Positions 45,729-54,232 of a stretch of 64,000 nucleotides of DNA are shown here, one piece after another. How positions within the stretch are numbered: the stretch's first letter is position 1; each line of letters starts with the position of its first letter. Below the pieces are notes generated by a model. The model did not search any database. It saw nothing but the letters and a program-made list of their open reading frames with translations, and was not told where the DNA came from. The DNA is from Jiulongibacter sediminis (GTDB lineage Bacteria; Bacteroidota; Bacteroidia; Cytophagales; Spirosomataceae): positions 868,001 to 932,000 of the forward strand of contig NZ_LGTQ01000005.1 of assembly GCF_001306455.1 (NCBI RefSeq), written 5' to 3'. The position numbers and the translations under genes were made by a program.

Positions 45729-46733
45729 ATGAAAGACAAGTCAATCATTCCTTTATCTGTACTGGAATTGGCCACCGTGCCGGAAGGAGGTAATCATAAA
45801 ACAGCCATTGAAAATACAGTCTCGGTAGCTCAACATACAGAAAGTTTGGGCTACAAGCGGATCTGGATGGCTGAGCATCATAACATGGAGTATATTGCCA
45901 GTTCTGCCACCTCAGTTTTAATTGGACATGTGGCAGGTCAAACTTCAAAAATAAGAGTAGGCTCAGGCGGAATCATGCTTCCTAATCACAGCCCCCTTGT
46001 TATTGCCGAGCAGTTTGGTACTCTTGAAACCCTTTACCCGGGCCGTATTGATCTTGGTCTGGGCAGAGCACCGGGATCAGATCAGGAAACGGCCTATGCT
46101 CTTCGACGGAAAAACATGAACGCGGCTCAGGATTTCCCAACAGATGTCAGGCAGCTACAGTCTTACTTTAGTGCGGAGAACAAAGACGCCAAAGTCAGGG
46201 CTTTCCCTGCGGAGGGACTTGAAGTTCCGCTCTATATTTTAGGTTCAAGTACGGATAGTGCATATCTGGCCGCAGGTTTAGGCCTTCCATATGCTTTTGC
46301 GGCACATTTTGCTCCTGCTCAACTTTATGAGGCTATTCGCATTTACAAAACACATTTTAAGCCTTCAGCAGTCCTGCAAAATCCTTATATGATCGCTTGT
46401 GTAAATGTGATAGGAGCTGAAAGTGATAAAGAAGCTAATGAATTACAGAACAGTTTGATACGATTGATTATCGGAATCATCACAAATACCCGGAAACCCA
46501 TAGGACCACCCAGAGATTTGCCAGATGTTTATCAGGTTCCTGAGGTGCAGCATATGGTTAACAAAATGCTGGCCTGCACATTTACCGGAAGTGAAAACAC
46601 TTTGAGAAAAAGCCTCTTTAATTTCATTCAGGAATCCTGCGTTGATGAACTCATGGTAGCTTCTCATATTTTTGATATGAAGAAGAAGTTGGCCTCGTTC
46701 TCTATTTTAAAAAATGCACTAACGATTGATTGA
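45729..46733 (+). CDS. LLM-class flavin-dependent oxidoreductase
   Basis: 334 residues, luciferase-like monooxygenase fold. Recognisable segments are [35 protein letters not shown] and [16 protein letters not shown], typical of the MsnO8/YhbW group. It probably uses reduced FMN, which the flavin reductase-like protein encoded at 50192 could supply. The substrate is unknown. Its place beside the gentisate genes makes aromatic hydroxylation possible but unproven. Confidence 0.9.
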   Translation: MKDKSIIPLSVLELATVPEGGNHKTAIENTVSVAQHTESLGYKRIWMAEHHNMEYIASSATSVLIGHVAGQTSKIRVGSGGIMLPNHSPLVIAEQFGTLETLYPGRIDLGLGRAPGSDQETAYALRRKNMNAAQDFPTDVRQLQSYFSAENKDAKVRAFPAEGLEVPLYILGSSTDSAYLAAGLGLPYAFAAHFAPAQLYEAIRIYKTHFKPSAVLQNPYMIACVNVIGAESDKEANELQNSLIRLIIGIITNTRKPIGPPRDLPDVYQVPEVQHMVNKMLACTFTGSENTLRKSLFNFIQESCVDELMVASHIFDMKKKLASFSILKNALTID

Positions 46734-46745
46734 GTAAGTTAATCA

Positions 46746-46762
46746 TGATCATATTATGATCA
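46746..46762. promoter_or_regulatory. Inverted repeat before the gentisate operon
   Basis: TGATCAT-ATT-ATGATCA, a perfect 7-base inverted repeat, 93 bases before the AAHS transporter start. It contains ATTATGATCA, also found at 39515-39524 in front of the other aromatic operon. Confidence 0.6.
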
Positions 46763-46855
46763 GAAAATACACCTCAATTCCTTCATAAAATCCGCAAAAG
46801 CCTATCTTGCAACTTTAAAAGACCCTACCTATAAACCCTATACCGCTCTACTGAA

Positions 46856-48160
46856 ATGAAAAAAGTGGATATTCAACCGCTGCTGGATAATGCTGTTTTA
46901 AGTTCTTTCCATAAAAAAATACTGTTCTGGACTGCCTTTATCATCGTTTTTGACGGATACGACCTGGTGATCTATGGCTCTGTTTTGCCCGTTTTAATGA
47001 AAGAATGGGACCTCTCCCCTGTTACCGCTGGTTCTCTAGCCAGTTATGCCTTATTCGGGATGATGCTTGGAGCCTTTTTCTTCGGATCATTCGGTAACCG
47101 AATTGGTTCAAAAAAAGCAATTATCCTATGTATACTCATCTTTAGTGTTTTCACTTTTTTGTGTGGCTTCACTAATTCTGTAGAGATGTTTGGAGCTTTC
47201 CGATTTTTAGCTGGCCTTGGAATTGGAGGAGTTATGCCAAATGCTGTTTCGTTAATGGCAGAATACGCTCCAAAAAAGATTCGTAATACACTTATCACTA
47301 CTATGTTTAGCGGTATTGCTATTGGTGGAATACTATCCGTTTTGGTTGGTATGTTTTTGATAGAAGGTTTCGGTTGGCAAGCCGTATTTTTCTTCGGAAT
47401 TATTCCGGTGCTTTTATTGCCTTTTATGATCAGAGATATTCCTGAATCCATGCACTTTTTAAGCAAAAAAGGGCTTCAGGAAAGAATGAAGAGTATTTTA
47501 TCCAAAATTGCCCCGAATCAATCTTTTGAAACAGATTCTGTTTTAGAAATTCATACGGCAGAAACTGAAAAGGCCAACCTGACCGAATTATTTAAAAACA
47601 ACCGCTTGCTCAGCACACTAATGTTTTGGGTGGCTTTCTTTTGCTGTTTGCTTGTGATTTATGGCATAAATTCGTGGTTACCAAAACTTATCATGGCTAA
47701 ACCGGAGTATCAGGATAATCTAAGTTTAAGCCTGACCTTCCTGTTGGTGTTCAATATTGGTGCGGTTGTGGGTGCCATTTTGGGCGGTAGACTCGGTGAC
47801 AAATATGATATCAAAAAAGTAGTCATTGGTTTCTTCGTTCTGGCTGCTTTATCTATTGCTCTTTTGGGTTATACGTCCTCGGCCCTACTCTATATTTTGA
47901 TGTTCATTGCAGGAGCTACTACCTCCGGTAATCAAATCGTCTTAAATACGCTTGTGGCTCAGTACTACCCGCATACCCTGAGAGCAACGGGCTTTGGCTG
48001 GGCTCTCGGAATTGGTAGATTGGGAGCTATTATTGGTCCATCTCTGGTTGGTTTTCTGGTGGCTCTTCAATTGCCTTTTGAGCAAAACTTTTTCGCCTTT
48101 GCGGTGGCTGCCGCCATTGCCGCTGTAGCGATTTTCTTTGTTAATTATAAAAAGGATTGA
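46856..48160 (+). CDS. Aromatic acid:H+ symporter (AAHS family MFS)
   Basis: 434 residues, 12 membrane helices. The AAHS signature FDGYDLVIYGSVLP in helix 1 is at about 33-46, and FGNRIGSKKAI lies in the loop between helices 2 and 3. Similar to PcaK, BenK and GenK importers of hydroxybenzoates. It is followed by gentisate dioxygenase, so gentisate or 3-hydroxybenzoate is the likely cargo. The dioxygenase ATG is 55 bases downstream. Confidence 0.92.
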   Translation: MKKVDIQPLLDNAVLSSFHKKILFWTAFIIVFDGYDLVIYGSVLPVLMKEWDLSPVTAGSLASYALFGMMLGAFFFGSFGNRIGSKKAIILCILIFSVFTFLCGFTNSVEMFGAFRFLAGLGIGGVMPNAVSLMAEYAPKKIRNTLITTMFSGIAIGGILSVLVGMFLIEGFGWQAVFFFGIIPVLLLPFMIRDIPESMHFLSKKGLQERMKSILSKIAPNQSFETDSVLEIHTAETEKANLTELFKNNRLLSTLMFWVAFFCCLLVIYGINSWLPKLIMAKPEYQDNLSLSLTFLLVFNIGAVVGAILGGRLGDKYDIKKVVIGFFVLAALSIALLGYTSSALLYILMFIAGATTSGNQIVLNTLVAQYYPHTLRATGFGWALGIGRLGAIIGPSLVGFLVALQLPFEQNFFAFAVAAAIAAVAIFFVNYKKD

Positions 48161-48215
48161 GCTTCTCCATTTAGCCTTAATCGTTAATTTTAAACCTCCA
48201 TTTAACCCGCGGTCG

Positions 48216-49313
48216 ATGAATCAGACAAATGAGGAAAGAATAAAAAACCTTCTTGAAAACTTCAACAAGGAAAGCTTACAACCATTATGGACCCTGGAGC
48301 ATGATATCATGCCCTTTAAGCCAAAACCGCAATCTGTAGCATGGCTTTGGAAATGGGACAAACTCTATGAGCTAGCTGAAGAAGCCGGAGAAGTTATTAC
48401 TCTGGACCGTGGTGGCGACCGCAGAGCTATTGCTTTGGCAAATCCGGGATTGGGCGGAATGCCATTTGCCACAGAAACGCTTTGGATGGCCGTCCAATGG
48501 TTGAATGGGCATGAAGTGGCTCCCGCTCACCGGCATACACCACAAGCCATTCGGTTTATTGTGGATGGTGCGGGCAGCTACAGTACCGTAGAAGGTGACC
48601 GCGTCTATCTGGAAAAAGGTGATCTGGTACTCAATCCTCCCCTACTTTGGCATGACCATGGAAGTGATTCTGACGAACGAGCCATATGGATAGATGGACT
48701 TGATATTCCTCTGACAAAGTACCTGAACGCCAACTTCTTTGAACCTATGGGAAAGGATGTTCAGGAAGTGGATACCGTTAAGAATTTCTCTGTTCTGAAA
48801 TACGGAGCGGGAACGATGAAACCGGCCTGGGAACGGGAAAAACCAAAATATCCACCCATGAGTACGTTCAAATGGTCAAGGACCGAACAAGCTCTGAATG
48901 ATCTTGCTTCCAGTGGCGACAGCAGTCCGTATGATGATATTGCTCTGGAATATGTCAATCCTCTGACGGGCGACCCGGTAATGAAAACCTTTAGTTGTTG
49001 GATTCAGATGATCCGTCCTGGCGTACATACGAAGGCTCATCGGGAGGTTTGCAGTACGGTCTATTTTGTTTTTGAAGGTAGTGGTTATTCCATCATTGAC
49101 GGCGTAAAATTTGAATGGCAGAAAGGAGATTTATTCATAATCCCGAACTGGAAATGTCACGAACATGTGAATCCAACAGGAGAACGAGCCATACTTTTCA
49201 GTATAAATGACCGACCTACTATGGATTTGCTGGATAAATACCGGGAAGAAGCTTACACCGAAAATGAAGGACATCAAAAAGTCAATGCTACCTTTGACCC
49301 GTCAAAAAAATAA
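48216..49313 (+). CDS. Gentisate 1,2-dioxygenase
   Basis: 365 residues from the ATG at 48216; a longer frame from 48138 would overlap the transporter and is rejected. Bicupin iron enzyme that opens gentisate between C1 and C2 to give maleylpyruvate. The N-terminal cupin has H105-R-H107 (APAHRHTPQAIRF) and a third histidine in WHDHGS (146 or 148). The second cupin keeps only part of the motif (HTKAHREVCSTVYFVF). Length and layout fit GtdA/GDO. The hydrolase follows 27 bases later. Confidence 0.93.
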   Translation: MNQTNEERIKNLLENFNKESLQPLWTLEHDIMPFKPKPQSVAWLWKWDKLYELAEEAGEVITLDRGGDRRAIALANPGLGGMPFATETLWMAVQWLNGHEVAPAHRHTPQAIRFIVDGAGSYSTVEGDRVYLEKGDLVLNPPLLWHDHGSDSDERAIWIDGLDIPLTKYLNANFFEPMGKDVQEVDTVKNFSVLKYGAGTMKPAWEREKPKYPPMSTFKWSRTEQALNDLASSGDSSPYDDIALEYVNPLTGDPVMKTFSCWIQMIRPGVHTKAHREVCSTVYFVFEGSGYSIIDGVKFEWQKGDLFIIPNWKCHEHVNPTGERAILFSINDRPTMDLLDKYREEAYTENEGHQKVNATFDPSKK

Positions 49314-49340
49314 AGAACTCATTATTAAAGAATTACATCT

Positions 49341-50192
49341 ATGAAACTTGCCAATATTCAAGTCAATGGCAAAGCTACTTTGGCCATTCAAAAGGATGGC
49401 TATCTGATTGACACTCAAAAGCTGGGAGGCCCTATCTTCGATTCCATCAAAAGCTATATCCTGGCCTCAGATGATGAAAAGGCTCAGTTGAAAAGCCTGG
49501 TTGAAGCCGTAAAACCTGAAGAGCAAGGTCCTTTTAACTATCTTCCAGCCGTGACATCTCCGGAGAAAATCATTTGTGTAGGTTTAAATTATAAGACTCA
49601 TATTTTGGAGATGAAGCGGGAACTACCTGCCTATCCGGTTATTTTTGCAAAGTACCCCAATGTTCTTGCGGCTCATAATGAAACTATTCCACTTCCGGCA
49701 GTTTCAGATCAAATGGACTACGAAGCAGAGTTAGCTTTTGTGATCGGCAAAAGAGCCAAAAATGTAACACGAGAACAAGCGATGGATTATGTGGCAGGCT
49801 TCACGATTGCTAACGACCTAAGCGTTAGAGATTATCAACGTAGAACCATTCAGTTTTTGCAGGGTAAATCATTTGACAAATGCGGCCCAATGGGACCTGT
49901 CATGGTGACTAGAGATGAGTTCGGCTCCTATGAAAATGAGCGAATGACCTTGAAATTAAACGGTAAAACGATGCAGGATACTCCCCTATCAGACATGGTC
50001 TTCCCGGTTGAAGTGCTGATTGAACAAATCTCTGAAATTATGACCCTGGAGCCGGGTGATGTCATTTTAAGCGGAACGCCGGGTGGTGTGGGAGCAGGAT
50101 TTAACCCACCTATTTATCTCAAAGATGGCGATGAAGTAGAAATAGAGGTAAGCAACCTTGGAGTATTAAAAAACAAATTCAAAAAAGCCTGA
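49341..50192 (+). CDS. Fumarylacetoacetate hydrolase-family enzyme (fumaryl/maleylpyruvate hydrolase)
   Basis: 283 residues. FAH C-terminal fold with metal-site segment MDYEAELAFVIGKRA, GLNYKTH and TIANDLSVRDYQ, and the substrate loop LSGTPGGVGAGF. Placed directly behind gentisate dioxygenase, it should split the ring-opened product to pyruvate and fumarate or maleate. No maleylpyruvate isomerase is encoded nearby, so it may act directly on maleylpyruvate. The stop shares a base with the next start, so translation is coupled. Confidence 0.9.
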   Translation: MKLANIQVNGKATLAIQKDGYLIDTQKLGGPIFDSIKSYILASDDEKAQLKSLVEAVKPEEQGPFNYLPAVTSPEKIICVGLNYKTHILEMKRELPAYPVIFAKYPNVLAAHNETIPLPAVSDQMDYEAELAFVIGKRAKNVTREQAMDYVAGFTIANDLSVRDYQRRTIQFLQGKSFDKCGPMGPVMVTRDEFGSYENERMTLKLNGKTMQDTPLSDMVFPVEVLIEQISEIMTLEPGDVILSGTPGGVGAGFNPPIYLKDGDEVEIEVSNLGVLKNKFKKA

Positions 50193-50821
50193 TGCATATA
50201 TATCCCGAAAACCACGATATAAAAGACACATATAAAATTTTAACCGCAGCTGTAACTCCCCGCCCAATTGGTTGGGTATCTTCTGTCAATGCTGCAGGCG
50301 AGCGAAATTTGGCCCCATTCTCCTTTTTCAATGTGGTTGGTTACGATCCTCCTCATGTGATTTTTTCACCGATTAGTCCCAATGGCAAGAAAAAAGACAC
50401 TTTGGCCAATATTCTGGAAACCGGTGAATTTGTGGTCAATTTGGTCACAGAAGAACTGGCCGAAAAAATGAACAAAACCTCAGCCCCGCTGCCATCGGGT
50501 ATGGACGAGTTTGAGTTTGCTGGCCTGACCCCTGAGGATTCTGTCATAGTGAAGGCTCCAAGAGTGAAAGAAAGCCCTATTCAGTTTGAGTGTGAAATGG
50601 TGCATCATTACTCTTTTGTAGATCGTCAAAATGGCTCTACCGTAATTTTTGGTCGTGTAAAACTGATACATGTTGCCGATGAAATTATGTTGCCTGATTT
50701 CAAGATCAATACAGAGCTTTACAAAACCATAGGAAAAATGGAAGGTGGAATGTACTGCCGTACAAGAGATCAGTTTTTCATCTCCAGGGAGTTCGACCCG
50801 AAAGAGTGGTTGAAGGACTAG
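50192..50821 (+). CDS. Flavin reductase-like / FMN-binding split-barrel protein
   Basis: 209 residues of the FMN-binding split-barrel (flavoredoxin type). Start segment TAAVTPRPIGWVSSVNAAGERNLAPFSFF (about 16-44), then PPHVIFSPISPNGKKKDTLANI and ETGEFVVNLVTEELAE. It may supply reduced FMN or act as a flavin-dependent reductase in the pathway. Overlaps the hydrolase by one base and ends the plus-strand run. Convergent with the HTH gene at 50826. Confidence 0.88.
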   Translation: MHIYPENHDIKDTYKILTAAVTPRPIGWVSSVNAAGERNLAPFSFFNVVGYDPPHVIFSPISPNGKKKDTLANILETGEFVVNLVTEELAEKMNKTSAPLPSGMDEFEFAGLTPEDSVIVKAPRVKESPIQFECEMVHHYSFVDRQNGSTVIFGRVKLIHVADEIMLPDFKINTELYKTIGKMEGGMYCRTRDQFFISREFDPKEWLKD

Positions 50822-50825
50822 ACGC

Positions 50826-51548
50826 TCAATAGTCCTTGTCGTAATTGGTCATATAATTCTCTATATACCATTTGCCGCCTACTTTCTTCCATTGAGCGAA
50901 ATAGGAACCTTCAAATGATTGACCGTTATATCCGGTCCAGGTACCTGTTTCTATAGCTATGGAATCAGTGATTTGCAGCGAAGTAGTTTTGTCCGAAATC
51001 AGACGAAAACCCGAATCATAAACGGATTGATAATAGCTCATTATATCCTCACGCCCCTGAATGGTCTTGGCATCCACCGGCATCAAGGTAGCCGTGTTGA
51101 GATAAATCTCTCCAATTTGTTTCATATCTCCTGAATTAAAAGCAGAGATCATGTCAAAATCGGTTTTTTCTGTTCCCGCCCCGTTTTGCTGATAGATTTT
51201 CGTTTTGTGGTAATCAGAGATCCCTAGAAAAAGAAGACCGGCAGAGCCGAAAAGGATAGAAATGGCAATAATAATTCTCATTTTTTTTGAAGTTAGCATT
51301 GATGATTTAATGAAATCTGAGAATCTGCCTTTCTTACCGACACTATCGGGCTGACTTTCGAATGAATAATCTTCTCCCAAAACCTCAAAAACTTGCTTTA
51401 CCGTGTAAGCTCTTGGTGTTACTTCAGCTCCTTCAATTCGTTGAACAGTCCGTAAACTGAGGTTGCACTTTTCCGAAAGTTCTGTTTGAGTAAGACCCTG
51501 AGCTTGTCGTAAAGCTGAAATTTTCTGACCGAGTTCCGGCTGCTTCAT
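50826..51548 (-). CDS. Membrane-anchored Xre HTH protein with extracytoplasmic NTF2-like domain
   Basis: 240 residues from the ATG at 51548 (an ATG eight codons earlier is possible). Xre helix-turn-helix at about 9-62 (LTQTELSEKCNLSLRTVQRIE at 19-39), a single membrane helix at about 90-110, and a SnoaL/DUF4440-type NTF2-like domain at about 124-240 that would face the periplasm (TDFDMISAFNSGDMKQIGEIY). DNA-binding head and outer sensor domain on one chain suggest one-component transmembrane signalling. Target genes are unknown. Ends 4 bases past the convergent flavin gene stop. Confidence 0.83.
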   Translation of the reverse strand: MKQPELGQKISALRQAQGLTQTELSEKCNLSLRTVQRIEGAEVTPRAYTVKQVFEVLGEDYSFESQPDSVGKKGRFSDFIKSSMLTSKKMRIIIAISILFGSAGLLFLGISDYHKTKIYQQNGAGTEKTDFDMISAFNSGDMKQIGEIYLNTATLMPVDAKTIQGREDIMSYYQSVYDSGFRLISDKTTSLQITDSIAIETGTWTGYNGQSFEGSYFAQWKKVGGKWYIENYMTNYDKDY

Positions 51549-51572
51549 TGGCTGATTTCGATTTCGCTGCAA

Positions 51573-51818
51573 TCCTAACTGCTTAAAAAAATGAAATCAA
51601 ATTTACTCAAAGTATTTCATATGCCAGAGGTCCGTATTTGATACGTCACTTTACGTCAAATCGTCTTTAAAGCCACGAATGGACTAATTTCATTGGTGCT
51701 TCATTTGTGTTTTGGTGACTTATAAAAACCTCAATTCTCCCCCCGCCACTCCAGCGGACTCATTCCCACTTTCTATTTAAAAGGACCGGTCAAATGCTGG
51801 GGATATTTGAAGCCATAG
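51573..51818. other. Intergenic stretch with AraC-gene remnant
   Basis: 246 bases without an intact gene. Its right part (from 51730) is a decayed copy of the 3' end of an AraC gene, listed separately. The left part is AT-rich and probably holds the promoter of the HTH gene on the minus strand. No other structure is seen. Confidence 0.6.
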
Positions 51819-51829
51819 TTATAAATGAT
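51730..51829 (-). pseudogene. Decayed 3' fragment of an AraC-family regulator gene
   Basis: The minus strand reads NYGFKYPQHLTGPFK, a stop, then KVGMSPLEWRG. This matches the end of the AraC protein encoded at 59411 (DLGFKYPQHFTRLFKQKVGMSPLEWRGVN). The DNA matches 59410-59509 at about four of five positions by eye, with the first 79 bases better conserved. An in-frame TAG replaces a glutamine codon and the gene's own stop is lost. It is too short to encode a working regulator. Its end slightly overlaps the 3' end of the gene at 51819. Confidence 0.8.
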
Positions 51830-52559
51830 AGCTCAATCCCACATTCCAGTTAAAAATGGATGCGTTTATAGTTGATTTTAAAGCAATGTTTTGAATGGTA
51901 TTCACCGAAATAGGAAATCCTTCACGGGATATTTGAAGATAACTGTAAAAGTAGCTTCCCTGCTGCGGTGTATCGCCTACTTTCAGATAATAGAATTTTG
52001 GAGACCAGTCGATCCGTTGTTTCCCAAAATTTATCAGGCTGTTAAATGTGCCCTGAATACTTCCCAGATTATAATTGGAAGCTCCAGCCAGTCCTTTAGT
52101 ATACATATAGTACAGGCTTATTTGACTGTTTTGGTTGAGTTGATAAGCTGGTATGATTTCTCCAATAAGAAATCGTGTTGTACCAACCATGTATTGATCA
52201 ATACCATTCAATTGAACCAATTGTTCCTTGAAAACTATGGATGAAAAGGCACCCAATTGCATGGTAAATTTGCCTTGGTCTATCAGTCTATACCTTGACC
52301 AGAGGATAAAATTCCAGGGCTTTTGGTCCTGAAGATTGTACCTGAATTGAGGAATAAAACTCAGCCGTTTCTTTTTCAAACTCAGGTCAACAAGCATGGA
52401 AGGCTTACCCAAAGAAAATGTAGGGATCAGGGAAATGCCGTTATTATTAATATTAACCCAGCCGCTGACAGACATTTTCTCAGTCTTCAAAGAATCATTT
52501 TGGGCGATCGCAGTTAATTGGATAGAAATCAGGAGTATGTGAAAAAAGATCCTTCGCAT
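51819..52559 (-). CDS. Secreted outer-membrane-type protein, paralogue of 40561
   Basis: 246 residues with a signal peptide at 1-19 (ends AIAQ). Beta-barrel-like alternation throughout, ending WNVGLSYHL. Shares with the 40561 protein NNNGISLIPTFSLGKPSMLVDLSL and WNFILWSRYR and has the same length. Located behind an alpha/beta hydrolase whose last base it overlaps, so cotranscribed. Function unknown. Confidence 0.75.
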   Translation of the reverse strand: MRRIFFHILLISIQLTAIAQNDSLKTEKMSVSGWVNINNNGISLIPTFSLGKPSMLVDLSLKKKRLSFIPQFRYNLQDQKPWNFILWSRYRLIDQGKFTMQLGAFSSIVFKEQLVQLNGIDQYMVGTTRFLIGEIIPAYQLNQNSQISLYYMYTKGLAGASNYNLGSIQGTFNSLINFGKQRIDWSPKFYYLKVGDTPQQGSYFYSYLQISREGFPISVNTIQNIALKSTINASIFNWNVGLSYHL

Positions 52560-53428
52560 TACCTTATAAACGGCTTAACCACAGCCCAAACCGCCTCAAA
52601 ATTCTCATGAAAACACACATGACCCGTATTGGGTATGATCGATAATTGGGCATTGGGTATCATTTGATAAGCTGAAATCACTGTCATTAGCGGAGCGTTT
52701 CTATCCAGCTCACCTGAGAGAACCAAAACCGGGCATTGAATGGCATTAAAGAGCTCTTTGCTTGCAGTCATTCCATTATAAAACTCTTGCATAGCATTCC
52801 AGAAATCTTCTAATCGCTCAGGCTCTGGCATGAGTTCATTTTGCTGTTTCCAATAGGCTTTGTCTGACAATAACATTTGGTGGTCAAAGTTGATGGACCT
52901 TAGACCAGGAATCTGCTCACCGGCACCAATAGCTATCATTTTGCTAATTTTTTCAGGGTATTTAGCGGCCAGTTTGTAAGCAGAATAGGCACCATCACTA
53001 AAACCCAACACCATCACTTTTTGCGAAGTTACGGCATTTATCACTGCGGCAATATCATCCGCTTTTTTGTCATAGGTGATCGGAAATTGACCCATTTCTG
53101 ATTTTCCATGTCCGCGTGTTGAAATTGCGATAACCTGATGGTCTTTTCTGAGACTATCAATAAAGGGTGCCATTTCTATAGTTGAACCTAAAATACCACC
53201 ATGAAGAATGACGATAGGACTGCCTTTTCCGTAAACTTCGTAATAGATGTTGGCATCGCCGGCTTGTGCATATTTGCCGGCTGAAGGGTTATTACCGTAA
53301 GGTATTTTATTGACTACACCTTCGGGTTGAAAGGCCCGGCGGAGGGGTGGCTGTGCTGAAATTCCATAATTCCATAGAACGCCAGAAATGGCCATTAGCA
53401 TTACTTTAAAACGTAAAAACTTATTCAT
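52559..53428 (-). CDS. Secreted alpha/beta hydrolase
   Basis: 289 residues with a signal peptide at about 1-25 (ends GISAQ). Alpha/beta-hydrolase fold with oxyanion motif ILHGGILGS (74-82), nucleophile elbow GFSDGAY with S144, and catalytic H270 in NTGHVCFHE. The acid is probably the aspartate of SGELDRNAP. Resembles lactone or ester hydrolases acting outside the cytoplasm. Shares its first base with the stop of the upstream paralogous secreted protein gene, so the minus-strand genes form one unit. Confidence 0.88.
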   Translation of the reverse strand: MNKFLRFKVMLMAISGVLWNYGISAQPPLRRAFQPEGVVNKIPYGNNPSAGKYAQAGDANIYYEVYGKGSPIVILHGGILGSTIEMAPFIDSLRKDHQVIAISTRGHGKSEMGQFPITYDKKADDIAAVINAVTSQKVMVLGFSDGAYSAYKLAAKYPEKISKMIAIGAGEQIPGLRSINFDHQMLLSDKAYWKQQNELMPEPERLEDFWNAMQEFYNGMTASKELFNAIQCPVLVLSGELDRNAPLMTVISAYQMIPNAQLSIIPNTGHVCFHENFEAVWAVVKPFIR

Positions 53429-54096
53429 TACTTTTTTATAACTTTTAAATCTTTAAAATAGCCTTCGGTCCAGTTTCCTACCCAAAGACCAATACTTCCA
53501 GAATTATTATTTCCCCATTTTAAATCGTTGACAACTAATGATGGATAGGTCGAATCATTGACAAAAAATCTAGCTTTTACACCATCAACTTCTATCCGAA
53601 TGGTAATCCATTCATTTAGTCCCATGTCTGCAAAGGATTCATATTTTTCCGGATCACTTTTCCGTAAATAATCAAACCTAAAGTCAGGAAATGCAAAATA
53701 TTGAATACTATGATTACGTTGAATTTGATTTTCAGATCTCCCATTGACCGGACGAATGTAAATACTTTCAAATTTTGAATTATCGTCTTTAATTCTGAAG
53801 GCTAAGCCAATAAACCCTCTTGCCCAAACAGGTGCATCCTCATGTAATTGGCTCAAAACTTTCACTTCAATGCTGCCATCCTTAAAGTTGATATTTTTTA
53901 TTTTTGCAAAGGAGGCAATATCTGTGTCCTTAAATAAAGTATCAAATGCTACTTTTACTACTTCTTCATTTTCGATTGAAGTAAAGGAAATGTTCACTTG
54001 GTTTGCCACCAAGTTTTTTTTATTAAGTTGGATTGTTTGTGCAGAAAGCTGTACTCCTAGTAATAGAAATAGCACATTGATACTATATTTTTTCAT
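53428..54096 (-). CDS. Secreted DUF1080/LamG-like protein, paralogue of 54233
   Basis: 222 residues with a signal peptide at 1-19 (ends QLSAQ). Beta-rich fold with GFIGLAFRIKDDNSKFESIYIRP, NHSIQYFAFPDFRFDYLRK and NEWITIRIEVDG, similar to the 3-keto-disaccharide hydrolase/DUF1080 family of concanavalin-like folds. It is a clear paralogue of the next upstream gene at 54233. Shares its stop with the hydrolase start. Probably binds or cleaves a sugar, but this is not shown. Confidence 0.75.
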   Translation of the reverse strand: MKKYSINVLFLLLGVQLSAQTIQLNKKNLVANQVNISFTSIENEEVVKVAFDTLFKDTDIASFAKIKNINFKDGSIEVKVLSQLHEDAPVWARGFIGLAFRIKDDNSKFESIYIRPVNGRSENQIQRNHSIQYFAFPDFRFDYLRKSDPEKYESFADMGLNEWITIRIEVDGVKARFFVNDSTYPSLVVNDLKWGNNNSGSIGLWVGNWTEGYFKDLKVIKK

Positions 54097-54232
54097 TTGT
54101 ATAAACTTTGTAATTTGTATATATTCAGTATTTTTTGTTCAAATTCAAGCCGATCATAACAATGGGTAGAGGCTTTGTTTATCGCCCGGTTTGCGTCGAA
54201 ATCTTTGTCATGGACATTTCATACCAAGAATT

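Noticed and set aside
47044-47466. Minus-strand open frame of 140 codons inside the AAHS transporter
   Set aside because: Shadow of a membrane-protein gene: lysine- and proline-rich, no family features, fully inside a well-supported gene.
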